This document shows positions 26,690-34,190 of a stretch of 64,000 bases of DNA, piece by piece. The position numbers and the translations under genes were made by a program. Numbering within the stretch: position 1 is the first letter of the stretch; each line of letters opens with the position of its first letter. Source of the DNA: Ectothiorhodospira haloalkaliphila ATCC 51935 (GTDB lineage Bacteria; Pseudomonadota; Gammaproteobacteria; Ectothiorhodospirales; Ectothiorhodospiraceae); NCBI RefSeq assembly GCF_000633935.1, contig NZ_KK214998.1:1192010-1256009 (forward strand), written 5' to 3'. The notes below the pieces were generated by a model. It worked only from the letters and a program-made list of their open reading frames with translations. It searched no databases and was not told the DNA's origin.

Positions 26690-28368
26690 GACACACTCTC
26701 TTCGGTAGTTGCCGGCTTGGCGCTCAAGACGAAGCCACCGGTCTCGGCAAATTGACGAATGACCTTGCTGCCCTTGCTGCGCCCGGCCAGAAAACTCAGC
26801 AACTGACGCCTTGCCGCCGTTGCCCGCTGCAGGTCGACGGCTTCCAGCGCACCACTCAGCGCTTGCTCCTCGAATAGGGCCAAGGCTTCATGTTTCAGCG
26901 TGAAGTACCACGCCTCAGCCACCCCGGAAGGCAGGCGCGGGGTGTCATCGACCTCCGTCAGTGCCTGCTGGAAAGCGTGCAATGCATGAAAGAAGGCACC
27001 CTGGGTGGTGTCATAGAACTGCAGGTCGATATGGCTCATATCGCCCTTGGCATCGGAAGGGCGGGCGAACCAGGCATTCTTGACCTGGGTGCGCACCATC
27101 CAGGCCACCTGGCGAGCCAATTCAGTGTACTGTTGCACCCAGCTACGCAGTCTTTCCTGCTGGGCGGGGGGCACGGCCACCAGCGGCATCTCGACGCTGT
27201 ACCAGCCGCGCGGCTTCATGTTGTCCATGTCGTGGCCGAACGCCCACAAGCGGGCATGCTTGAGCAGGGCGGCGATCTCTTCGCCGAAGCGGCGCTCTTC
27301 GTCGACGACCGGCACCTTGCCTGCGATGTAATCCTGCACCACCAGAGCCGGTAGCGCGCCGCTGGTATCGGCATCGTGCAATACCAGGTTCGACCAGTGC
27401 TGATAACCCAAGCCGCCCGGCTGCCCCTTGGTGGACAGAGGGGGCTCTGAAGGTTTCTTGGGATCACGGCGGTAAGGGGTCAGCGGGTGCAGCCAGGGCC
27501 CGTCGTAGTTGGTGCCTTGCTTCTTGGCGCGGATCTGACGTACGGCGCGTGTGGTTTCCCGTCCGCAGATGTCGCAGCGACACGACGCATCCTCGAACAA
27601 TAACCGGAAGCGACGGGGCATCGACCAGTAGGGATGCAGCGGATGCATGCCATCGGGCAACACTTCCGTGCCTTTCTTGTCGCTGACCCGTGTCGGTGCC
27701 ATCCACAGAAACAAGGTGTCGTCATCGGCGCGTGGCACCTTCCATGTCTGCCCGGATCGCGTCAGCGCCTTGGGCGTCAGCACGTTCAACCACAGGCGAG
27801 ACCACAGGCTGGCATCGGGCAATTCGGGCAGCACCAGCGTCGTCAGCGGCCCGCCTCCCCTCAGGCCGACGCGAATGCCTGCCCCACCGGCCGGTGCATT
27901 GATTTGCATGGTGAACAACGCCAACGCCGAGCAGTCTTCGCACATCGCATCGACACGCCCGCGCTTCACGAAGAAGTCGGTATTGTTCTTGACGCCGTTC
28001 GCCCCGGGGGAGTCGATCAACAGGCCGCTGACTGTGGTTTCCTTGACGTCCTTGAGTGGATCGAGGTCCTGCATGAACCGCGCTCTCTCGCCATCCAGCT
28101 CGAAGGCTGTGTTGAAAGGCGCAAAGACCCTTTCCAATTCAGCGATACTCGGCGGCTCGATAAAACGATCCAGCCACTCGCCGTGATCCTGCGGTGGCAG
28201 CGCGGTCTGCAAGAGGCCGATCAGGAACTGATGGGCGGCCCCCTGGAAATCGGCCCGGTGCAAAGCGAGATCAATCACCTCCGGGTCGGCCACCGCGCTG
28301 GGCGCACGGTAGGTGGTGGTTCCATCCCGAGTACGAAAAGGCAGCCAACATGCCGTCAATAGATTCAT
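26686..28368 (-). CDS. casA: Cse1 (CasA), Cascade large subunit
   Basis: Cse1 recognises the PAM and recruits Cas3. From the ATG at 28368 it is 560 residues and starts NLLTACWLPFRTRDG. It retains the zinc site of this family: CEDC (Cys143/Cys146) and CDIC (Cys265/Cys268). The C-terminal four-helix bundle follows. AAGGA six nt before this ATG favours it over an ATG nine codons upstream with no ribosome site. It is first in the Cascade operon, 179 bp after cas3, with its own candidate promoter. Confidence 0.97.
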   Translation of the reverse strand: MNLLTACWLPFRTRDGTTTYRAPSAVADPEVIDLALHRADFQGAAHQFLIGLLQTALPPQDHGEWLDRFIEPPSIAELERVFAPFNTAFELDGERARFMQDLDPLKDVKETTVSGLLIDSPGANGVKNNTDFFVKRGRVDAMCEDCSALALFTMQINAPAGGAGIRVGLRGGGPLTTLVLPELPDASLWSRLWLNVLTPKALTRSGQTWKVPRADDDTLFLWMAPTRVSDKKGTEVLPDGMHPLHPYWSMPRRFRLLFEDASCRCDICGRETTRAVRQIRAKKQGTNYDGPWLHPLTPYRRDPKKPSEPPLSTKGQPGGLGYQHWSNLVLHDADTSGALPALVVQDYIAGKVPVVDEERRFGEEIAALLKHARLWAFGHDMDNMKPRGWYSVEMPLVAVPPAQQERLRSWVQQYTELARQVAWMVRTQVKNAWFARPSDAKGDMSHIDLQFYDTTQGAFFHALHAFQQALTEVDDTPRLPSGVAEAWYFTLKHEALALFEEQALSGALEAVDLQRATAARRQLLSFLAGRSKGSKVIRQFAETGGFVLSAKPATTEESVS

Positions 28369-28437
28369 CGCCGTTCCTTGCTCCTCAAAAGACATGAAGG
28401 TTCATATCAATTCTTCAAGCAATAAAAATCAGAGTCA

Positions 28438-28466
28438 GGTTTAACCCACCTGGAGGATCCTGTCAA
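28438..28466 (-). promoter_or_regulatory. Candidate promoter of the cse1-cas2 operon
   Basis: The minus strand has a perfect -35 TTGACA (28466-28461), then 17 bp, then TAAACC (28443-28438); a 16-bp spacing gives TTAAAC instead. The -10 is weak. The predicted leader to the cse1 ATG is about 60 nt. It lies about 50 bp downstream of hairpin-rich DNA that contains the solitary CRISPR-repeat-like element. Confidence 0.5.
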
Positions 28467-28489
28467 CCTGAGCGATAATGAATCCCGCG

Positions 28490-28564
28490 TTCACCGCCTT
28501 CGCGGTGATGGACCGGTTCAAAGCAACTCTTTGGCTCGTTCCCCGCGTCAGCGGGGATTCCCGT
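28490..28564. repeat. Solitary CRISPR-repeat-like hairpin plus two further hairpins between cas3 and cse1
   Basis: Plus-strand 28536-28564 reads GTTCCCCGC (28538-28546), GTCA, GCGGGGAT (28551-28558). That keeps the whole stem region of the array repeat (crRNA strand GTTCCCCGC-4 nt-GCGGGGAT), but in the opposite orientation to the array. Its centre includes the cas3 stop codon. Nearby are CAAAG-AACTC-type pairing (a 5-bp stem at 28519-28533), a 7-bp stem TCACCGC/GCGGTGA at 28491-28508, and CGGTTCA (28514-28520). The last is identical to the first seven bases of the array repeats on the plus strand. No second repeat one unit away was found. Confidence 0.65.
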
Positions 28565-31232
28565 CCTTTGAAAACACCACGCCCCATCCACCGTCATAGG
28601 TGCAAGCAGTATCGGCTTCGACCAGCCACGGCTGGGTAAAGCTCAGCGCCTTGGATTGCTCTTGAAGGGCCTCCCACCGGGGCTGGCAGTCGCAGGGCAA
28701 GCCCGCCAGTTTTTCAGCCTGGCTCTGGCGCAGCTTGACCTGGCTGAGCATGTCGGCGTGACGCTGCCCCTCTGCCCAGAGCGTCAGCTCGCCATCTTCA
28801 CGATGCTTGAGCAAAACAACGTTGACCGTCGGCTCATCGACCAGGCGCGTCCCGATCTCCTGCTCCTCCTGCCATTGATCAAATTCCGGATGACGAAGGT
28901 AGCCCTGCTCCAGCGACAGGGCGTTAAAACCCGCCATCGAGACCGCATGGCGCCTCATGCCATGCTGCTCGAAACGCGCATCCAGCAGACCATCCGGCAC
29001 CAGGTCCGCAACCGACCCATAGACGCTCTCGATCAGGGTCCGCGCCTCCTCGGGCATACGGATTGCCCCGAGCTCGCGCAACACGCGCTGCGTCAGCCAC
29101 AATAGAGAGGTATCGCGATAGACCGCCTGAGTGCCCGGCAAGGTACGCTTCAGCCACTGGGCATCCGGCGTGTCGCTCCATTCCGGTGCAAGAATGGCGA
29201 GCAAGGGTTGACGACGCGGGCCACGTGTATGGCGCTGAAGACGCCCGGCCCGCTGAATCAGCAGGTCGATCGGTGCGAGATCACTGACCATGTAGTCAAC
29301 ATCACAATCCAGTGATTCCTGGAAGACCTGCGTACTGATCAGCACCTGGCCGCGTCGCTGATCAGGGTTGGATGCCTTGCCCAGCCGCCCGATCACATCC
29401 GACTCAATTCGCTGACGGTCTGTCATCGCGAAACGGCTGTGGAAGAGCAAGCAGCGCTCTGGGTCAGGATGGCTCGCGCGCAGTTGCTCGAAGGCCCGAA
29501 TGGCGTCATCCACGGTGTTGCGTACCCAGGCAACGCACTCCCCTGCCTCCACCGCCGCCATCACCGTCTCGAACGCCTGCTCCTCGGTTGTCAGCCAATG
29601 GACACCCACCTCGCGCGCCACCTCGGGACGCGTGGACAGCGGGACTTCCCGCACCGAGTCATGATCGATCCGGGTCAACAGCGGGAACGCCTGTTCCCGC
29701 ATCGAGGCCGGGGGCTGCCCCAACCCCTGGCGCCACGCCACAGCCAGCTCCTCGCGCATGCCGTGCGGCAGGGTGGCCGTAAGCAGGATGGCACTCCCGC
29801 CCTGACGGGCGTGATGGGTCAGCAACTGCTGCAAAAGGGTCTGCATGTAATGGTCATAGGCATGCACCTCATCAACAATCAGCACCTTGCGCGCCAGGCC
29901 ATAGAGGCGGAGCGACTGATGCCGAAACGGCAACAGCCCCATCAGTGCCTGATCGATGGTGCCGACCCCCACATCGGCCAACAGAGACTTCTTGCGCGAA
30001 TCGGCCAACCAGCGATTGCAATATGTCGTCGCCGTGATGTCATCGGCGGCGTAATCCTGGTCTTCAGGCTGCTCGGAAGCCACGGAATTCACGAAGGTAT
30101 CGTTCAGATCGCGGGCGCCATGAGCCAGCACGAAGGAAGGGCGAGACTTCGCGGCATAGAAACGTTGATGCAGGTTCCCCAGTCGCTGGTACATGGCATT
30201 GGAGGTCGCCATGGTCGGCAGGGCGAAGTACAACCCCTCGCCATGTCCCGCCGCGAGAAGACGCTGGGCAAGAATGCAGGCCGCCTCTGTCTTGCCGGAA
30301 CCAGTCACATCCTCAAGGATGAAGAGCTGGGGACCGTCCCCGATAGTCAGGGTTTCTGCTTTGCGCTGCAGTGGGGTTGGCGTCACCGACTCGCCGCCGA
30401 ACCAATGGGACAGGCCGGTATAGGCCACCGGCTTGGGAGGATCGGCAAAGCCGGACTGTTGGAGCGATAGCTGAGCGCGTTTGAGGGCCAGTGGCCAGTA
30501 ATCATCCAGTGCCATCTCATCCTGGCGATACTCGAAATGATCTCGATTCGAGCCCAGCCAGTCGCTTAACGTGGCCCAACCAGCGATGGTCCAACTCAGT
30601 GCGAGAAAGGCTTCCCGCCATTCCGGTGAGACAAGGTGCTGAACCGGCCAGTCGGGATCGAGCAGTGTGGCCCAGTCCGCGACAAACTGTCGCGCAGCCT
30701 CACAATCTGATGCACTGTAGTCATCACCGAAGAAGTCTGCCAGCTCAAGCCGACCCGCCCCGACGGGCTGGCCGTGATGTCCGAACATCGGTGCCAGCAC
30801 GGCGCGAAGGGTCTCGCTGAGTTGCTGGCGTGTCTTGCGGTGGAGGTCGCAGTCCGGCCAACGCAGCGTGCCGTCCCGCAGCCACTCGATCCAGGACGCC
30901 TGCCACAGCAATGCGCCCAGACGATCGTGTCGTTCGGTATAGGCCAGTCGCTCTATCGGAGGCACCAGTTCGCCGCCTTGCGGCCGCGCCACACCCTGAA
31001 AGGCTCGCGCAAACTTACCTAGATCATGCAGCCCCAAGAGAAACACCAGGACTCGACGCAGCCTTTCAGACGGCAAATCGAGCCGCGCCGCCAGCAACCG
31101 GGTCAGTGGTCGCCCGGGAGCCAACAAAAGCCAGCCCACGGCTGCCACATCCAGACTGTGATAGGGCAGAAGATGGCAGCTATCGCCGCCGTCCGCCGGT
31201 TGTGCCTTTCCCCAGTAGAGGTAATACGACAT
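28548..31232 (-). CDS. cas3: Cas3 helicase-nuclease, type I-E
   Basis: Cas3 is recruited by Cascade to unwind and degrade invader DNA. The 894-residue protein has an N-terminal HD nuclease domain with the metal ligands His20/His25 region (CHLLPYHSLD) and His69-Asp70 in LLGLHDLGKF. The SF2 helicase follows: Walker A TGSGKTEA at about 310-317, the DEVH box at 454-457, and the TATLP motif III at about 486-490. The C-terminal domain is complete. It is intact and the most upstream cas gene. Its stop codon lies inside a CRISPR-repeat-like hairpin. Confidence 0.98.
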   Translation of the reverse strand: MSYYLYWGKAQPADGGDSCHLLPYHSLDVAAVGWLLLAPGRPLTRLLAARLDLPSERLRRVLVFLLGLHDLGKFARAFQGVARPQGGELVPPIERLAYTERHDRLGALLWQASWIEWLRDGTLRWPDCDLHRKTRQQLSETLRAVLAPMFGHHGQPVGAGRLELADFFGDDYSASDCEAARQFVADWATLLDPDWPVQHLVSPEWREAFLALSWTIAGWATLSDWLGSNRDHFEYRQDEMALDDYWPLALKRAQLSLQQSGFADPPKPVAYTGLSHWFGGESVTPTPLQRKAETLTIGDGPQLFILEDVTGSGKTEAACILAQRLLAAGHGEGLYFALPTMATSNAMYQRLGNLHQRFYAAKSRPSFVLAHGARDLNDTFVNSVASEQPEDQDYAADDITATTYCNRWLADSRKKSLLADVGVGTIDQALMGLLPFRHQSLRLYGLARKVLIVDEVHAYDHYMQTLLQQLLTHHARQGGSAILLTATLPHGMREELAVAWRQGLGQPPASMREQAFPLLTRIDHDSVREVPLSTRPEVAREVGVHWLTTEEQAFETVMAAVEAGECVAWVRNTVDDAIRAFEQLRASHPDPERCLLFHSRFAMTDRQRIESDVIGRLGKASNPDQRRGQVLISTQVFQESLDCDVDYMVSDLAPIDLLIQRAGRLQRHTRGPRRQPLLAILAPEWSDTPDAQWLKRTLPGTQAVYRDTSLLWLTQRVLRELGAIRMPEEARTLIESVYGSVADLVPDGLLDARFEQHGMRRHAVSMAGFNALSLEQGYLRHPEFDQWQEEQEIGTRLVDEPTVNVVLLKHREDGELTLWAEGQRHADMLSQVKLRQSQAEKLAGLPCDCQPRWEALQEQSKALSFTQPWLVEADTACTYDGGWGVVFSKDGNPR

Positions 31233-31388
31233 TCCTGTCTCTCCGAATGGCAGTCACGCCCTTCAATCCAAAGCCCAACTTGCAATGCAATTGCCGGCAT
31301 CAGGCATCATACTGACTAAAATAAGGCTTTGCTCAGGAATCAGGCAATGGCCGCTCTTGAATGGGAAGCAGCTGAGAGGATTCGACAG

Positions 31389-31748
31389 ATGAAAACCCGA
31401 TATGAGGACATCGCCGCCTACGACACCAAGGATGGTTCGGAGATCCGTGAACTCATGCATCCCCGGCTGCACGGTGACGGGGCACAGAGCCTGGCGGAGG
31501 CGTTGGTGCACGTAGGTGCTTGCACCACCCTGCATCGCCACCCGATCACGGAGGAGATCTATCACTTCACTCAGGGCGAGGGGATGATGCAGATGGGGCA
31601 GGAGGAATTTCCAGTGACTACCGGTGACACCGTGCGTATCGAGCCGGGCACCGCCCACCGGGTGCGCAACACCGGCAACATTCCCATGCGCATCCTCTGC
31701 GCCTGTACGCCGGCCTATAGCCACGAGGATACGGAACTGCTGGAGTAA
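31389..31748 (+). CDS. Small cupin-domain protein
   Basis: The 119-residue protein is a single cupin barrel. Motif 1 is intact (GACTTLHRHPITEEIYHFTQ, with metal ligands His-x-His, Glu and the final Gly). Motif 2 is GDTVRIEPGTAHRVRNTGN with the fourth ligand His. Such stand-alone cupins bind a metal and act as isomerases, dioxygenases or sensors; the substrate cannot be read from the sequence. GAGGA eight bases before the ATG at 31389 supports this start; an upstream ATG at 31347 is possible. It diverges from cas3 and marks the right border of the defence island. Confidence 0.85.
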   Translation: MKTRYEDIAAYDTKDGSEIRELMHPRLHGDGAQSLAEALVHVGACTTLHRHPITEEIYHFTQGEGMMQMGQEEFPVTTGDTVRIEPGTAHRVRNTGNIPMRILCACTPAYSHEDTELLE

Positions 31749-31753
31749 AACGG

Positions 31754-32005
31754 CTACGCCGGCCGATCGTTCTCCGGCGGCATCTGCAGATGAAAGCCCT
31801 GGTTTTTCAGATTGGCGAGCACCTGCGAGGGATCTTCCCGAGCCAGTCGGCGATCAGGACTGAGAACGAACTCCAGTGCGAACTCCGGCGTGCCAAAAAC
31901 ATTCAGCAAGGCTTGAGGGATGTTGGAGAAATCGTCCTTGGCGGGCAGATAGACGTAGGTGTCCTGCCGCCGCGAGCTGCGATAAACGTAGCACTGCATC
32001 ATCAT
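31754..32005 (-). CDS. ycgL: YcgL-domain protein
   Basis: This 83-residue protein matches the YcgL family across its length: MQCYVYRSSRRQDTYVYLPA, then NIPQALLNVFGTPEFALEFV, and the ending NQGFHLQMPP. YcgL is a small conserved gammaproteobacterial protein of unknown function. The start has three consecutive ATG codons; the first overlaps the stop of the upstream membrane-protein gene by 4 nt, so the two are translationally coupled. It converges on the cupin gene. Confidence 0.92.
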   Translation of the reverse strand: MMMQCYVYRSSRRQDTYVYLPAKDDFSNIPQALLNVFGTPEFALEFVLSPDRRLAREDPSQVLANLKNQGFHLQMPPENDRPA

Positions 32006-32769
32006 TCCTCAGTGGTTTGCAGTTCTTCAAAGATCACTTCGGGTTCCGGCAACTCTTCCACGGGATCGGGACGGGGCTGTACCCGCGGCGAAGCACCCTC
32101 CACATCCCAGACTTCCATGCGCCGTACATCGTCGCGACGATATTCAAAGGCCACATGACCGCCCTGCACCACCTGCTGGACAAATAGCGAGCGGCCGGTC
32201 ACGGCAATGAGATTGCCCTCGCGCACCGCGCCTCCAGCCAGGGTGAGGCGCACACGCTCACCCTCCAGTTCACCCCATTCGGCAGCGATGGCCTCCCGGT
32301 AGGCACGCTGCACACGCTGGCCATCCGGAGCCAGCCGAAAACTCTCCGCTGGTGGCAGTGGTCGGGCCGTGGAGGGACCAAAGGGGTCGAACTCAATGAT
32401 CTCCAGGGGCTCGCCGGTCTCTTCCTCGATCTGTCGCACCAGGGCCTGGTTGGGCAATTCCTCATCCCAGGGGCGGGTCACCGGCATCTGAATATCCAGG
32501 CCGATGTCATGCTGGGCCAGTTTTTCCTCAACGGTGCGGTCTGCACCGCCATACAGGGCGGCAGCCACCACCACCAGGCCCATCAAGCTGACGATGAAGC
32601 CCAGCCGGGCCCGCCGCCAGTGCAACAGCACGAAGGCCAGCGAGACGCCGGGCACCAGGTTGATCACCCCCCAGAGGAATTCCCGGCGAAACCCGGCCAC
32701 CACCACGAGGGCGTAGCCCAGAAGCGTGAGCGCTGCGCCTAACAGCAGGGCACCATCCTCCACTGTCAT
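32002..32769 (-). CDS. Uncharacterised membrane protein with soluble C-terminal domain
   Basis: The 255-residue protein has three predicted membrane helices in its first 75 residues (GALLLGAALTLLGYALVVVA, FLWGVINLVPGVSLAFVLL, and LGFIVSLMGLVVVAAALYGG). A polar C-terminal domain of about 180 residues follows. It includes a basic, strand-rich part (RVRLTLAGGAVREGNLIAVT, then SLFVQQVVQGGHVAFEYRRD) and an acidic tail. I do not recognise the family. It is coupled to ycgL by ATGA. The small strand-rich segment could be an SH3-like or LSm-like fold, but that is a guess. Confidence 0.8.
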   Translation of the reverse strand: MTVEDGALLLGAALTLLGYALVVVAGFRREFLWGVINLVPGVSLAFVLLHWRRARLGFIVSLMGLVVVAAALYGGADRTVEEKLAQHDIGLDIQMPVTRPWDEELPNQALVRQIEEETGEPLEIIEFDPFGPSTARPLPPAESFRLAPDGQRVQRAYREAIAAEWGELEGERVRLTLAGGAVREGNLIAVTGRSLFVQQVVQGGHVAFEYRRDDVRRMEVWDVEGASPRVQPRPDPVEELPEPEVIFEELQTTEE

Positions 32770-32902
32770 GTACCTACCCTCATGATGGCCGGGGAATTGA
32801 CAAGGCCCAGAGTATAGCGCGACTGCGTTGCAGTCCGCTCACGCCGGGGTTAGCCTCTCAAACTCAAGAAAACAGTCATTGCAACCTCAAGGAGAGAGGC
32901 CC

Positions 32903-33418
32903 ATGCCCAGGGAACATGGCATCACACTCGTGGAACTGCTGGTCACACTCGCGGTGGCCGTCATACTCGCCACCATCGCGCTGCCCGGCTTTGCCGGCCT
33001 GCTGCAGGAGCAGCGGCTGATCACCGCCACCAACGATTTCATGGCAAGCCTGCGCCTGGCCCGGTCCGAAGCCGTGCAACGGGGCGAAGGTGTGCTGATC
33101 TGCCCCTCGGCGGATGGCAGCCACTGCCAGGAAGATGGTTATACGGTGGGCTGGATCGTGCGTGTGGCGCCTGAGTATCCGGCAGACATTTCCGAACCTG
33201 GCGAGGTATTACGGGTGTACGGTGGTCCACCGGCTGCCGTGAGCATCGAGGCGAACGGCACCATGAGCCGGTACATAGCCTATCGGCCGGACGGGCAAAC
33301 CCGGCAGATCAACGGTGGCTTGCAGATGGGCACGGTGTCCTTGTGTCACGGCGACAAGGGGCGGCGGATCATCATCAGTCGCACCGGCCGGGCTCGGGTT
33401 GAAGGTGTGGAATGCTGA
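32903..33418 (+). CDS. GspH/FimT-type minor pseudopilin
   Basis: A type IV pilin-like protein of 171 residues. After the short leader MPREHG the prepilin-peptidase site is followed by ITLVELLVTLAVAVILATIA with Glu5, then the GspH/FimT domain (LRLARSEAVQRGEGVLICPS) and a C-terminal cysteine (GVEC). Minor pilins of this class prime type IV pilus or secretion pseudopilus assembly. No other pilus gene is adjacent, and the gsp operon has its own gspH, so this is probably a type IV pilus component. An AAGGAGAGAGG ribosome site precedes the ATG at 32903. Confidence 0.87.
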   Translation: MPREHGITLVELLVTLAVAVILATIALPGFAGLLQEQRLITATNDFMASLRLARSEAVQRGEGVLICPSADGSHCQEDGYTVGWIVRVAPEYPADISEPGEVLRVYGGPPAAVSIEANGTMSRYIAYRPDGQTRQINGGLQMGTVSLCHGDKGRRIIISRTGRARVEGVEC

Positions 33419-33441
33419 GAGGGGCCATGCCCGCCGCCACT

Positions 33442-33596
33442 CGCGGCCGGGGGCCGCTCCCACGGGAGTTATCCTGAGGCCAGGAGTCGGGAGCCATGGC
33501 ACGCCCCCATGTGGGAGCGGGCCTGCCCGCGAATGGGGTTGGCGGCGGGGTTGGGTGCTGTACCCGCCGCCATTCGCGGCCGGGGGCCGCTCCCAC
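33442..33596. repeat. Cluster of three REP-like palindromic units
   Basis: Three copies of the GTGGGAGCGG-type REP unit lie between the pseudopilin and HiPIP genes. Two are inverted (33442-33463 and 33570-33596, ending GCCGCTCCCAC) and one is forward (33511-33536, GTGGGAGCGGGCCTGCCCGC). The same family occurs at 46447-46519. Forward/reverse pairing is typical of REPIN elements mobilised by RAYT transposases; no such gene is in the window. Confidence 0.85.
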
Positions 33597-33620
33597 CCGC
33601 GGGGCTTTGTTGGCTGTGAA

Positions 33621-33944
33621 TCAGCCCACCCAGGCGCTGCACCAGCCGCCGGCGGCCACCAGCTTGCCAGGGAAGACGGCGCAGGGACCCCAGTCCTCGG
33701 CGGTGGGGTCGGTCCAAAGATCACAGTTATCACAGACCTGACCCTCCTCATAGGAGGGGTGGTCGGCATTGGCGGCATCGTGGACATAGTCCAGGGCCTG
33801 CGCCTCGGCGGAGTCCTCATCCAGACGCTCCATGGCCTTGGCTTGGGTGCTCCAGCCCAGGCCGGCCACAGGCACGGCCAGCAGGCCATAGGCGCCAAAC
33901 TTCAGGAAACCACGGCGGCTCACGGTGTGGTCACGATCTTTCAT
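33621..33944 (-). CDS. High-potential iron-sulfur protein (HiPIP) with Tat signal
   Basis: HiPIPs are periplasmic one-electron carriers with a [4Fe-4S] 3+/2+ cluster, serving the photosynthetic reaction centre or respiratory oxidases in purple and related bacteria. The 107-residue precursor has a twin-arginine signal (SRRGFLKF, residues 9-16), a hydrophobic stretch and cleavage near AKA (about residue 37). The four cluster cysteines are in the HiPIP spacing: Cys71 and Cys74 (CDNC), Cys88 (GPCAVFPG) and Cys102 (GGWCSAW). A GGAGGAGAG site precedes the ATG. The tatABC genes in this window would export it. It is a strong lineage marker. Confidence 0.95.
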   Translation of the reverse strand: MKDRDHTVSRRGFLKFGAYGLLAVPVAGLGWSTQAKAMERLDEDSAEAQALDYVHDAANADHPSYEEGQVCDNCDLWTDPTAEDWGPCAVFPGKLVAAGGWCSAWVG

Positions 33945-34190
33945 GTCTCTCCTCCTGCACAATGCTTGAGTTGATGAACCTGAAAATCGATGCCCGCCCG
34001 GGCGTGTGGCCTGTGAGTCCTCGGTCATCCTGTGTCGCATCTCCCTGCGCGACCACGGTGTGTCGCTGGACGTGACAATCGAAGTCACCCTATCGAATCG
34101 GGTATTTCGCTGCAACTCGCGCCCGATGGGGATATCCCTCCCCTCACCTGCGTTATCATGGCCCCCGCATAAAGACCTGAAGAATTCCCC

